Shown here piece after piece: positions 34,509 through 45,538 of a stretch of DNA of 64,000 nucleotides (within the stretch, counting starts at the first letter, position 1; every line of letters begins with the position of its first letter). Where the stretch lies: NCBI GenBank assembly GCA_019279435.1, contig JAAALK010000283.1, positions 2,852,001-2,916,000 on the forward strand, read 5' to 3'. Made by a program: the position numbers and the translations under genes. This DNA is from Zizania palustris. Taxonomy: Eukaryota > Streptophyta > Magnoliopsida > Poales > Poaceae. The notes beneath the pieces were generated by a model. That model searched no databases and was not told the origin of the DNA. It saw only the letters and a list, made by a program, of their open reading frames with translations.

Positions 34509-35640
34509 ATCTCCCCCTTGATGAGTGCATTGACAACCAAATTCAACTTCAAGAAAATTTAAAAAATTTCAGCACACAAGTGACCATAAAAACTCCGAAC
34601 CGAGCCAAATCATGTCACTTGACAAAAGAATTTTCCTCCCCCTTTTCCAGAAGAGTAAAAGCCCCTTCGGCAAATCTTCCCTTTGCAAGATAAAAACTCC
34701 CCCTGAGTTAATTTACCCCCTTGCTGCAGAGAACTCAAAAATTTCTCCCCCTTTGGCAATGCAAGCATCAAGGAGAATGTAAAAGATGCATAGCTTCGAA
34801 ATGGGCAGAGTTGCAAAGACACATAAAAGCAACAAATATGCCAACATTTAATACCAATTATCATGTGCTCAGCTCAATTTAACATTCTCTAAAAACAAGA
34901 TGACAACATGTGATTGTATCATTTTGAAATAAAAGCATCACCACTTAATCAAGGTAACTAGACAAGTAAAAACAGGACTGCGCAAAGCTAGTCAATTTCT
35001 ACTCTAGACAGACAAGTCCAGTTCAAGTGGAGCATTTAAAAGCAAACTTGATGATCAATGAATTTTGTTTTTCTTTTCATAATGCCAGGGGTTATTTGTT
35101 TGTCTACCTTATACTTTCCAATCAAGCCAAGCCTAGGCATGAAAGCCATCAGAAGCTTAAGGCAGTGATTTTGGCATACACTACACTATCCCAGTTCAGA
35201 CCAATGTGCAATGGTAAGCAGTCTAGAATAGGGTAGTGCGACAAACAAACCCACCTGGATCTTTTTGCTTTGAAGCATGCAAAACATGGATTTTTGGAAT
35301 TTTGATTAAGTGAACAAATTGTTTAGCACTTGATGAATATCCATGAGTATGTAGAACAATTTTTGCAAGTTACAATGTTTAGCATCCAGAGAAAGGTGTC
35401 TTGCTATCAAGCAGCTAAAAGATAGCTAAAGCAGTCCGGCCTAAACATGCTAGATTCAAGACTAAGCAGTGAGCATGATTTGATTTTGGAAAAAAATCAT
35501 GCACATAATGTTTGAGATATATTAAATAGAGCTGAGCTGACACGATTACATGAATTATCATCAGGCATATAAGTGCAAGAGATGTAAATGCAATTTCACA
35601 CATGATGAGAATATGCAAGACAATTAAAATTTGCTCCCCC
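34509..35640 (-). other. S2 3' UTR with multiple polypurine tracts
   Basis: On the minus strand this lies between the pol stop and the 3' LTR and has no gene. It carries repeated purine tracts of the form aaggggga or gggggaga at about 34511-34520 (abutting the LTR), 34635-34646, 34696-34704, 34715-34724, 34744-34753 and 35633-35642 (just after the pol stop). Multiple PPTs in this position are described for Sireviruses, which supports the lineage call. Confidence 0.75.
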
Positions 35641-36717
35641 TCACAAAATGTCGTAAGGATGACAAATAGCAAGTTCCCCACGCAAGTAGGCAAAACGAGA
35701 AGCATCGAGGGGTTTTGTGAAAATATCGGCTAGCTGGTGTTGGGTATCAACATATTGAAGCTCAATATCACCCTTCTCATTATGATCTCTGAGAAAATGA
35801 TATCGCACATCAATGTGTTTGGTTCTGGAATGCTGAACCGGGTTGTTTGCAATACAAATAGCGCTAGTGTTATCACAGAAAAATGGAACACTCTTATAAT
35901 CTAACCCAAAATCCCGCAAAGTGGACACCATCCACAAAATCTGAGAGCAACAGCTAGCTGCAGCAACATATTCGGCCTCAACCGTCGATTGTGCAACACT
36001 AGACTGTTTGCGGGAAGACCAGCAAACCAGTGAAGTACCCAGAAAATGACAGGTACCAGAGGTACTCTTCCTATCAATCCTACACCCAGCAAAATCCGCA
36101 TCGGAATAACCTCGAAGACAAAAAGAGGAAGACGCTGAATACCAAATGCCGAATTCGAGGGAATGTTTGAGATACCTGAGAATACGTTTTACCGCTTGGC
36201 GGTGCGAAGCTCGTGGTGAAGCCTGAAAACGAGCGCACAGACACACTGCGAAGTGCATGTCCGGCCTCATAGCTGTCAAGTAGAGGAGGGAGCCGATCAT
36301 GCTTCGGAACTCCTTCTGATCTACGGCTTCTCCATCTTCGTCAGGATCCAATGCTACAGATGTAGCGATTGGAGTGGCGAGTGGTTTCGCATCAGTCATG
36401 TCGAACTTCTTGAGCAGGTCCTTGGTGTACTTCGTCTGGTGGACGAAAGTACCTTGTTTGCTTTGCTTGATTTGCAAACCAAGGAAAAATGTGAGTTCGC
36501 CCATCATGGACATCTCGAACTCCCTGCTCATGGCATCTGCAAACTCGGCAACCAAAGCATGAGAAGGGCCACCAAAGATGATATCATCCACATAAATCTG
36601 AACTAGGAGGAAATCTTTGCCATGCTTGAGAGTGAACATGGTTTTATCAACAGATCCCATCAAATACCCCCGCTCAAGCAGAAAAGACTTAAGTCTGTCA
36701 TACCATGCACGAGGGGC
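35641..36717 (-). pseudogene. S2 reverse transcriptase C-terminus and RNase H
   Basis: Open from the codon after the TAG at 36720-36718 to the natural pol stop near 35641. The RT catalytic motif is IYVDDIIFGG. RNase H shows GYSDADFAGC, STVEAEYVAAA and FFCDNTSAI, followed by the copia end segment LADIFTKPLD. It is followed by a purine tract (gtgagggggagc). Confidence 0.9.
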
Positions 36718-38913
36718 CTACTTGAGTCCATAAAGAGCCTTATGAAGTTTAAGGACTTTATGTGGGTATTTGGGGTTTTCAAAACCAGGGGGTTGTTTTA
36801 CATAAACATCTTCGCCTATGAAACCATTAAGAAACGCACTTTTGACATCCATTTGATAGAGTTTGAATCCCTGGGATGTTGCAAAGGCAAGCAAAATCCT
36901 AATGGCTTCAAGACGAGCAACAGGTGCAAAAGTTTCAGTAAAATCAATCCCTTCTAATTGAGAATAACCCTGAGCTACAAGTCTAGCCTTGTTTCTAACT
37001 ATAATCCCATCCTCCCCTTGTTTGTTTTTGAAAATCCATTTTGTTCCAATGAAATGAACATTTGGTGGTGGATCAACTAATGTCCAGACTTGGTTTCTCT
37101 CAAAATTTTCAAGTTCATCATGCATGGCATTGATCCAACTAGAATCAGAATGTGCATGACTAACATCTAAGGGCTCGAAAGAAGCAACAAAAGTGGAATC
37201 AATGAAATGAGCATGAGAACGTGTTACCCTTTGATCAAGCTCACCAATGATCTGCTCGAGAGGATGCATCCTTTGAACATGGTGTGGAGCCTCACGGCGT
37301 GATGCAGTCTCCCCCTCAACTTGTGCGTTGGAGTGGTCCAAGATGTCCGATGTCGAGGTAGTTGCTTCGGGACCTTGTGCCGAAGTGGTCGAAGCGGGGT
37401 TGGCTTCGGGGGTTGATGTCGAGGGTAGTAGGGGTTCATCCTCGAAATCTCTGGGATCTTCTTCTTCGAAGATAGTCTGTTCCATATCGTGTTCATTTGC
37501 CTGTTCAAGAGCAGAACTAACAGAGGGGGTTGATTCATCAAAAGTCACATCACATGACTCGATGACAGTGTTAGTCTCCAAATTATAAACACGATAAGAA
37601 TGATCATGTGTAGTGTAACCTAAAAAGATTCCGTCAGAAGAACGCGACTCAAATTTATCTAAATTACCACGTTTTAGGATAAAGCAATGACAGCCAAAAA
37701 CTCGAAGATGAGTAACCTTGGGCTGTCTCCCAAAACGTAGCTCATAAGATGTCAAATTCAAAATTGAGCGCAAGAAGATTCGGTTTGCGATGTAACAAGC
37801 AGTGTTCATGGCCTCAGCCCAGAATTTTCTAGGAGTCCTATGCTCATCGAGCATCGTCCTAGCCATCTCAACCAAAGTGTGGTTCTTCCTCTCAACAACA
37901 CCGTTCTGTTGAGGAACCCGCGGAGCAGAGAATTGATGTTCTATGCCATGCTCCATGCAAAAGTCAACAAAGAGACTGTTCTTGAACTCAGTGCCATTAT
38001 CACTTCGAATGAATTTCAATCCACCAGGGAGTTCAGTGAAAAGTCTCAAAGCCAAGCTCCGAAAGTGTGAAAACACTTCATCCTTACTAGCAAGAAAGAA
38101 GACCCAAGAGTAGCGAGAGAAATCATCGACTATGACTAGCACATACCACTTGCCGCCTAAAGAACTAACCCGAGAAGGACCTACAGTGTCCATGTGAAGA
38201 AGTTCTCCGGGTTGTTCAGTCATCACTGTGGTGACTGGCGAATGCGAAGCGGCAATCATTTTTCCATGTCGACAAGGAGCGCAAACTAAATTCTTCTCAA
38301 ACTTGAGCTTGGGCAATCCTCGGATCAGACCTAGGGCACTCAAACGAGCGAGCAACTCAAAGCTCATATGCCCTAGTCTCATATGCCATTTCCAAAGCTC
38401 AGAAGTAGAATGTGCAACAAGACAATGAGAAGAACCAGATGACTCAGAAAAATCAGCTCCAAAAACTCTCCCAACTCTAAAGATCTTGCAGACAACAACA
38501 CCATCAGAATTGAGTACTTGCGAAGTATCGCGATGAAATCGCACTTCGAAGCCCTCATCAAGCAACTGAGATACAGAAAGCAAATTGTATCCCAGGTTTT
38601 CAACCAAAGCAACATCTTTGAGAGTGAAATTCGAGCTAATTCTTACCACACCTTTACCTTTCACTCTACTCCTTCGATTGTTGCCGAAGGTGATATGTTC
38701 CCTTTGCTTGGTTGTGGTGAGGCTGGAGAACCATGCTGCATTTCCGGTCATATGGCGCGAACAACCGAAGTCCATGATCCACGTGCCCTCCAAGCCTCGG
38801 TCTGTCGCCTACACATGATAAGAAAATCTCGATCGCTTAGTGCTGGGGTGAGTGAAAATATGACGAGGCATCCAGCACTGAGTGATACGAGTAGTAGGCA
38901 CAGTAAAAGTAGA
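36718..38913 (-). pseudogene. S2 protease, integrase and reverse transcriptase N-terminus
   Basis: In frame with gag upstream but cut by TAG at 38916-38914, TAG at 38811-38809 and TAG at 36720-36718 (KQAPRAW expected; Gln lost). The protease active site, normally D-S/T-G in copia (DSGCSRHMTG), reads DFGCSRHMTG here (38772-38764), a likely C-to-T change that should inactivate it. Integrase has the HHCC segment (HMRLGHMS, CAPCRHGK) and acidic residues in VDDFSRYS, RSDNGTEF and VVERKN. RT begins WTLVDPPPN, then NKARLVAQGY and MDVKSAFLNG. A long Ser/Thr/Glu-rich linker separates integrase and RT, and this is where S2 itself landed in S1. Confidence 0.9.
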
Positions 38914-40739
38914 CTATCTACGCATAGGATAATCAGAATGATGCAAAGTGCAAGGTCTACCTACATGCTGTGATCTAACAACATGACGAGGTCTCCTACT
39001 CTGATGAGGTACAAAGCTACTCGCCCGGGCTCTACCACCATATGGAACATGGTGAACACCTCGAGGAGCAAAACCTCTCTGAGAAGCACGAGGAGCCTCA
39101 AAAACAGGACGATAGTAAAACTCAGACTCATGCATACCTAAAGATGGGTAATGCATGTCCTGGAAACTCATCGCCTGAGAGCGTCGCTCATCCTTGATGC
39201 GACGAAAACAGAACCCAACCAAATAACCCGCCCGCTGACAGTAGGAACAATGAAAAACTCTCATAGGGGCACTCTCATGGGTCATAGGAGCAACTCTCAT
39301 AGGCTCCTTGGGCTTCTGCTGAGTGGTTTTCTTGGGAGGGATTTTCTTGGCAGGAGGAGTGGTTTTCTTTGGTGTCCGGGTAGGCTTTTTGGCTGCTGGA
39401 GTGTCTAATAGAGCTCTCTCTTTCTCTAAGGTAGTGGGTGAGGTAAAAACAGTTTTGTTCTTACTGTCTGAAGGAATCCTCTCAAAACCCAAAGCTAGAG
39501 CTACCCCTGCTCTGTCAGCACACATCTTGGTTTTGGCCAAGAGCAAGTCCAACCTACCATTTCCCTCAGTGCATTTGTTAACCACAGAAAGAAGGTACTC
39601 ATTCTCAGTCATAAGGTTCTCAGCTCGCTCTCTAACAGTGCCTAGCTGATCCTTAAGGGTTATGCAAGTGTCACACACAGGCTGCACATCCTTAAAACTA
39701 CCGGCCCTCTCCAATCTACCCTCTAAATCATGAACATGCTTATCACGTAAATTAATGCTCTCGCGTAATAAAGAACAGTTCATGCATTCAATTATATCAT
39801 GAGGTCTAGAATCAACCACCAAAAGCTGCTTCTGTGCAGTCTCAAGCTCAGATAGAGTTTGAGCATGTACAGAATGCAACTGAGCAACCTCACCCATGAC
39901 AACAGTACAAGATTCACATTCAGCATCATTAACTCTAGACTTAAGCATGGCATAATCAGTAGAAACAGATTCTAGCCTAAGTCTAAGGTCTTTTCTATCT
40001 CTAGCGGCTTGCACAAGTAACCTATCCTGACCAAGAACTACTTCACTCAGTTCATCTAGTTTAATCGAAAGCTGGTCATAGGATAGTGGTACCTCAGATG
40101 AGTCAAGCTCATCGCCGCTGTGATCGTTGTCGGCCATGAAGCAAAGGCCGGTGAAATCTCGTCCCTTCTTGTCCTTCTTCTCCTCCTTCCTTGGAAACTC
40201 CTCCTCCTCAAAGCTCGACTCCTCAGTTGAGGAAGTGTCGATGTCGCTGAGAGCAGCAACAAATGCTCTGGAAGCAGCTTTGGCTACTCTCTTAGCCACC
40301 TTGCCGCGCTTGCCCTTCACAAATGGTTTCCTCTCCTTCTTGTGGTATTTGGGGCGCTCACTCTCATCTCTCTTCTTGAGTTTAGGGCAATTGGCCTTGA
40401 TTTGAGAAGTGTCGCCACACTCAAAGCAACCACTAAAACCACTTCTCCTCTGATCCCGTCTCTCATGGTGAAAACGGGTGAACCTTCTGGCAATGAGAGC
40501 AAGCTCATCATCATCCAGAGTATCCACCTGCTCCTTAGTGACGGAGACAGGGAGGACAAAGCAAAACCATCTGCAAGAACACAAGTGTCAGATGTGCTTG
40601 GTTCTGCAGTGGTGCCACGGCTAGTGCTAGAAACCAATGCCAATGGCTGTGGCAAAGAGTTTCTGTGCACTGCAAGAGATGCCTTGGCAATATCTGTGGA
40701 CTTCAACTTGCTGAAGACCTCATCACAGGTCAATGTGTC
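38914..40739 (-). pseudogene. S2 gag, C-terminal part (after the T2 insertion)
   Basis: Continues the gag begun at 52674 after T2 (40740-52138). A frameshift near 40560-40590 separates the LTCDEVFSKLKSTDIAKAS segment from the long frame. The first zinc knuckle (about 40390-40432) reads CFECGDTSQIKANC with Gln where His is expected. A second CCHC-like motif (about 39206-39248) reads CSYCQRAGYLVGFC with Tyr in place of His. R1 keeps His at both (CFECGDLNHIKANC and CTYCHRVGHLVGFC). Between them is a Glu/Lys-rich coiled-coil region and a Lys/Pro-rich stretch. The frame ends at a TAG where R1 has CAG. Confidence 0.88.
40735..40739. repeat. Target-site duplication of T2, left copy (gtgtc)
   Basis: gtgtc precedes the LTR start at 40740 and recurs at 52139-52143 after its end. 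Joining the two sides through one copy continues S2 gag (CYDTLTCDE compared with FNTLTCDE in R1). Confidence 0.93.
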
Positions 40740-41234
40740 TGTTGGGGGAAAATATCCCATCTTCGGGGTTATTGCCGTAACAGCACAAAAGCAGATAATG
40801 GATTCGAAGGTTTCCAGACGTCCATCTTCGAAGATACCCTGAGTCAAGCTCGAAGTACGAAGATAGGCATTGGTTCGGAGTACATCTTCGAACTAAGGCT
40901 TTTCGAGATCTTTATTGCCAGCTAAGATGGAAGATTTATCTTTTATATTATTAGATTAGTCTTTTACCATTTTAGCCCTATCAAAGGTACCGAATAGTTT
41001 CCACTATGTCGGTTGTAATAGAGGGGTAAATAGGTCTTTTCCTTAATATTTGGGCCTATAAATACACCCCATTTCACCCTGTAATAGGGACCAAATACAA
41101 GTTATTCAATACATAAATTCGAACTATTCTAAGTTGTTATCCTTTCAGAGGCTTAGAACAGTTCTCTTCGCAAACACTCCGTTTGTTAGTTTCTAATCTA
41201 CAGAAACCTGTTAGCGTAATCTTTTACGCCAACA
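40740..41234 (+). repeat. 5' LTR of T2 (495 bp)
   Basis: Ends tgttggggg and acgccaaca. TATAAATA at 41057-41064 in gggcctataaatacacc. It contains actattcta near 41120, missing from the 3' LTR. Confidence 0.94.
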
Positions 41235-41236
41235 GT

Positions 41237-41256
41237 TGGCGCCGTCCGTGGGGAAC
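41237..41256 (+). other. Primer binding site of T2 (non-Met type)
   Basis: Reads tggcgccgtccgtggggaac two bases after the LTR. It starts TGGCGCC, so the primer tRNA ends GGCGCCA, unlike the Met primers of the other elements here. The tRNA identity cannot be fixed without a search. Confidence 0.75.
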
Positions 41257-41296
41257 CTAGTCCAAAAAACTTCGTTCTCTACCAACTTCTTACATC

Positions 41297-42676
41297 ATGC
41301 CTCCTAAGCGGAGCACACCCCGTAACCCTGTTCGGAGGTCCTCTCAGATCTCCGGAGAGACACCATCCGACACGGTTGAAGTCGGAGGGCCTTCGACATT
41401 CCCTCCACCTCAAACTCCGGAAGGAGTTTCCATCCCTCGAACATACGGAGCTTCTCCGCCAAATCCTTCCATACTTCAACCACCTGAAATCCCTCTTCCA
41501 CCTTCCATCCCACTTCGAACTGATCCTACTAGCTCTCAAGACCCGGAAGATCCTTCCGGAGGAGATGAAGACAATCTTGGAGATATGGCCACTCAAATGG
41601 CCAGCCTCCAAGCTGAAGTAGCAAGATGGCGGCAAGAAGCCGCGAATAGGCTTCACTCTCAAGCCATCCCAGCTATCCCAGAAGTGCCCGAAGATGACGA
41701 ACTCATTTATCCCGAAGCCCCGGAGAACGCCTCCTTCGATAATGAATCTCCGCTACATCCTGAGCTGCAGAAAGTTCGTTTTGATCCGAAGTTTAAAACT
41801 TCAAAGCTCTGTAAGTATGCTGGAGATGAAGATCCCGGAGAGATTGTTCATTCTTATGCCCTAGCAATTGAAGCTAGCGGAGGAGTTCGAGACACCATGG
41901 CAAAGTGTTTCCCTTTAGCTCTTCAAGGAGTGGCATTAAGGTGGTTCTGGTCTTTGAAGCCAGGATCAATCAATTCATGGGGGCAGTTGAAGAAGAAGTT
42001 TGTAAGCAATTTTCAAGGCACCTTCGTGCCTCCAATGTCAACGGGAAGCCTTTTCCAGGTGAAGCAGCTCCCCGGAGAGACATTGAGGCAGTATTTCAAG
42101 CGCTTCGCTCATACGAAGTCACAAATCTGGGGGTTGTCTGCATCTTCGGTAGTTGATGCAGCTCGGGAAGGCGTCACTCATCAAGGCCTCCTGGATAAGC
42201 TTCATCGGAAAAGCATATCCTCGGTTTCTCAGCTGATGTCATACTTCGAGGAGTATGCGAGGTCGGAAGAGGGTTGGCTTCGAAGAACTGCAGCTACTTC
42301 ATCAATATTGCAAGAAGTTAAAGTAGAAGTAAAAACTTCGGCACAGCCGCAAGAACCAGTCTTCGAAGTTCAGCATGATCGGAGAAGGGGGCAAAAGCAC
42401 CCTCGTTCGGAAGTTTTGAATATTGCACCCCCACAGAAGTTTACACAGAGAGCTCCACAGTCTTCGGGGAACAAGGCCAGCGGCTGGAGGCCGCCAGGGA
42501 AAATGGCTGGCAAAGGCCAGACCCTTTTCTGCTGCATCCATGGTGAAAATTGAATCCATGCAACTGATACTTGCAAGGCTATACTTACTCTAAGAGGAGA
42601 GTATCTAGAAAGAACGTCGGGTCGAGGTACTACCGACCGAGTTCCAGCTGCAGCGCGCCCAGAGCCGGTCCAGGCT
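41297..42676 (+). pseudogene. T2 gag with one internal stop
   Basis: ATG at 41297 (MPPKRSTPRN), 62 bases after the LTR. A Pro/Ser-rich N-terminus is followed by the capsid domain (KFKTSKLCKYAGDEDPGEIV, ALRWFWSLKPGSINSW, KQLPGETLRQYFKRFAHTKS). The zinc-knuckle-like end reads FCCIHGEN, then a TGA at 42551-42553, then IHATDTCK. In T1 the same codon is CGA, so this is a CpG transition, not programmed read-through. The frame continues unchanged into pol at 42677, so gag-pol was one ORF. Confidence 0.9.
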
Positions 42677-45538
42677 GTGGCGCGGATAGAAAACTTTGAT
42701 GCCGCAAGACACCTTCCAGTGGCCAATGTTATGCCACCTCCGAAGCAAGAGGAAGGGCAAGACCGAGGGAAAAGAGTAGTCCTCCCCATCTCCGGAGGAG
42801 GTACCCTCGGAAGCATGTCAAAAAGACAGCGAAGAGACTACGTCAGAGAAGTAGGCCATATTGGGACTTCGTCGTCTGCAGCTGCTATGCCGGAGTGGTC
42901 TCATGTACCGATATCCTTTTCTGCGGAGGATGCAGCTGGCATTAAGTTCCCGCATGCAGACCCACTTGTTATCACTGCTGATATTGTGGGCACTGAAGTT
43001 CGAAGGGTATTGATTGACGGAGGTAGTTCGGCAGACATCATTTTTGTTCAAGCCTTCGATAAATTATGCATCTCCAGAAAGCATCTCCTTCCAGCGGCTC
43101 GTCCTTTGCAAGGCTTCGTAGGACCTCCGCTAGATGCACTTGGCCAAATAGGCCTGGAAGTTACCTTCGGAGAAGGTTTGTTGGCCCGAAGTGAGGAAGT
43201 AATCTTCGATGTTGTAGATGTCCCGTATGCTTACAACGTCATCTTCGGAAGAGGCATGCTAAACCAGTTCGGAGCTGTGGCGCATCACAATTATTTGTGC
43301 ATGAAGATGCCCACACAAGTAGGAGTCCTTACTGTCTTCGGAGATCAAGCTATCGCTCGGAGAGCAGAATATGGTCATGGCCCCCCTCTTGATCCAAGAC
43401 AAGTAAACAATGTGCAAGATAATCAAGAAATTTTTTCAGCCCCTTCCGAAGCTTCAACGAAATCCTTTCCGAGACCAAGTCCTGAAGGAGAGATTGCAGC
43501 GAAGGTCATTGTTAAAGATGGTAAAGAATATACATTTCAATTTGGTAAAGATTTACCTCCAGAAGTTGCAACCCCCTTGGAAAAGGTGGTGGAAGAGAAT
43601 TTAGATTTCTTCGCTTGGTCTGACGAAGATATCACCGGAGTCGATCGAGATATCATTGAACATAGTTTACTTGTAAACCCGAAGGCCTGTCCTGTTCGGC
43701 AAGGACTCCGGAAAATGTCTGCAGAAAGAGCTGCTCTAGCAAAAGACGAAGTTGAAAAATTGTTGAAGGCTGGGATTATCAGAGAAGTGGCTCACACAGA
43801 ATGGTTAGCCAACCCAGTCTTCGTCAAAAAGAAGTCTTCCGGAAAGTGGCGCATGTGCATCGATTTCACATCCTTGAATAAAGCATGCCCTCGCGACCGC
43901 TACCCCATGCCCCGAATTGATCAATTGGTTGACTCCACCGCAGGTTCGGAGTTATTAAGCTTCCTTGACGCGTATTCTGGTTATCATCAAATATGGTTGA
44001 AGCGCGAAGATAAGATCAAGACAAGCTTTGTAACTCCTTCGGGAGTCTTTTGTTATGTAAGAATGCCCTTTGGCTTAAGAAATGCCGGGGCTACTTTTTC
44101 GAGGTTAGTTGCTAAGGCTCTAGGTCATCAATTAGGTCGCAATGTGGAGGCCTATATGGATGATATTGTAATAAAGAGTGCTTTAAAGCACCAACATAGC
44201 TTAGACTTAGCAGAAACATTCAATAGCCTTCGGGCATGTGGGATCCGTCTTAACCCCGAAAAATGTATCTTCAGAGCTAAGGCTGGAAAGTTGTTAGGGT
44301 ATTTAGTTTCAAGCAGGGGGATTGAAGCTAGCCCTACTCAAATAACTACGCTACAAAAGATGGCTCCTCCGGAAAATTTAAAGCAAGTGCAAAGGCTGAC
44401 TGGGCGTCTGGCAGCACTTAGCAGGTTTTTATCAAGGTCTGCGGAGAGAAGCTTGCCTATATTTAAAGCATTGAAAGGGTCCGAAGATTTTGCATGGACA
44501 CCGGAGTGTCAGAAAAGTTTCGAAGATATTAAAGAGTATCTCAGTAATCTTGCTACACTCACGGTGCCTAATGCGGACGAAACCCTACTCCTTTACCTTG
44601 CAGCTACAGGTTCTGCTGTCAGTGCAGTTCTTGTCAGAGAAGTGGATTTCAATGGGAAGTTGGTACAAAATCCTATTTATTTTGTATCCGAAGCATTATC
44701 AGGAGCGAAGACAAGATACTCCGAACTCGAGAAGTTCGTTTATGCTCTGATAATGGCTTCGAGTAAATTAAGACATTATTTTTTGGCACACAATGTGGTT
44801 GTACCAACTTCGTATCCTTTGGGAGATATGCTTCGAAGTAAGGATTCCACTGGAAGAATTGGGAAGTGGGCAGTTGAGCTAGCACCCTTCGGCATATCTT
44901 TTCTGGCAAGGACAGCAATCAAATCACAAGTCCTAGCAGATTTTGTAGCAGAATGGACTCCACCTGCAAATTTGGTTCCAGAGAAGTCAAGTGACGGAGT
45001 TTGGACTGTTTATTCCGATGGGGCTTTCCAAGCATCCGGAGCAGGCATTGGAGCAGTATTAATTTCGCCTTCAGGGCAAAGAGCAATGTACTCCGCAAGA
45101 CTCAACTTTAAGTCTACCAATAATATAGCGGAGTATGAAGGGATTTTATTGGGACTCCGAAAAGCACGTGCTCTAGGGGCTACAAGAATTATTATAAAGA
45201 CAGATTCTCAGATAGTAGCAGGGCACGTAGATAAAAGTTTCCAGGTTCGGCATCCACGGCTTGCAAAGTACTTAGAAGAAATCCGTAAAATCGAAGCACA
45301 CTTCAAGGGTATTTCCATTCGGAGTATACCAAGAGCAGAAAATGTGCAAGCAGACATCTTAGCAAAAGCTGCAGCCGGAGCTGTGGATGTACCAGAAGAA
45401 GCTTTCTATGAGGAGCTCAGTATACCTTCGGTGCCACAAATTCCCTCTGCAGAGATTCTATGCATTCCTAGTGCAGATTGGAAAAATTCGATCATGGAAC
45501 TTTTACAGGGAGGAACAAATTTGCCAGAAGAGCCATAG
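42677..45538 (+). CDS. T2 pol: protease, RT, degenerate RNase H, archaeal-type RNase H (953 aa)
   Basis: Protease has LIDGGSSADI (a D-G-G active site, usual in this lineage) near residues 112-121. RT runs from about residue 330 to 560 with GKWRMCIDF, FLDAYSGYHQ, MPFGLRNAGATFS and the catalytic YMDDIV near 44154-44171. The original RNase H region (ETLLLYLAATGSAVSAVL, YSELEK) has Ala where the first catalytic Asp is expected and probably serves as a connection domain. A second RNase H (about 44996-45390) has the YSDGAFQ, AEYEG and KTDSQIV catalytic segments of the archaeal type found in Tat elements. The frame ends at a TAG (45536-45538) and resumes in the same frame as integrase. Confidence 0.92.
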   Translation: MARIENFDAARHLPVANVMPPPKQEEGQDRGKRVVLPISGGGTLGSMSKRQRRDYVREVGHIGTSSSAAAMPEWSHVPISFSAEDAAGIKFPHADPLVITADIVGTEVRRVLIDGGSSADIIFVQAFDKLCISRKHLLPAARPLQGFVGPPLDALGQIGLEVTFGEGLLARSEEVIFDVVDVPYAYNVIFGRGMLNQFGAVAHHNYLCMKMPTQVGVLTVFGDQAIARRAEYGHGPPLDPRQVNNVQDNQEIFSAPSEASTKSFPRPSPEGEIAAKVIVKDGKEYTFQFGKDLPPEVATPLEKVVEENLDFFAWSDEDITGVDRDIIEHSLLVNPKACPVRQGLRKMSAERAALAKDEVEKLLKAGIIREVAHTEWLANPVFVKKKSSGKWRMCIDFTSLNKACPRDRYPMPRIDQLVDSTAGSELLSFLDAYSGYHQIWLKREDKIKTSFVTPSGVFCYVRMPFGLRNAGATFSRLVAKALGHQLGRNVEAYMDDIVIKSALKHQHSLDLAETFNSLRACGIRLNPEKCIFRAKAGKLLGYLVSSRGIEASPTQITTLQKMAPPENLKQVQRLTGRLAALSRFLSRSAERSLPIFKALKGSEDFAWTPECQKSFEDIKEYLSNLATLTVPNADETLLLYLAATGSAVSAVLVREVDFNGKLVQNPIYFVSEALSGAKTRYSELEKFVYALIMASSKLRHYFLAHNVVVPTSYPLGDMLRSKDSTGRIGKWAVELAPFGISFLARTAIKSQVLADFVAEWTPPANLVPEKSSDGVWTVYSDGAFQASGAGIGAVLISPSGQRAMYSARLNFKSTNNIAEYEGILLGLRKARALGATRIIIKTDSQIVAGHVDKSFQVRHPRLAKYLEEIRKIEAHFKGISIRSIPRAENVQADILAKAAAGAVDVPEEAFYEELSIPSVPQIPSAEILCIPSADWKNSIMELLQGGTNLPEEP

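Noticed and set aside
34136..34693. 185-codon plus-strand ORF across the end of the S2 3' LTR
   Set aside because: It starts in an LTR, runs antisense to S2, crosses the LTR boundary into the 3' UTR and has no recognisable domain.
42551..42553. TGA between gag and pol in T2 as a programmed read-through site
   Set aside because: T1 has CGA at the same codon and the frame is otherwise continuous, so a CpG transition is the simpler explanation.
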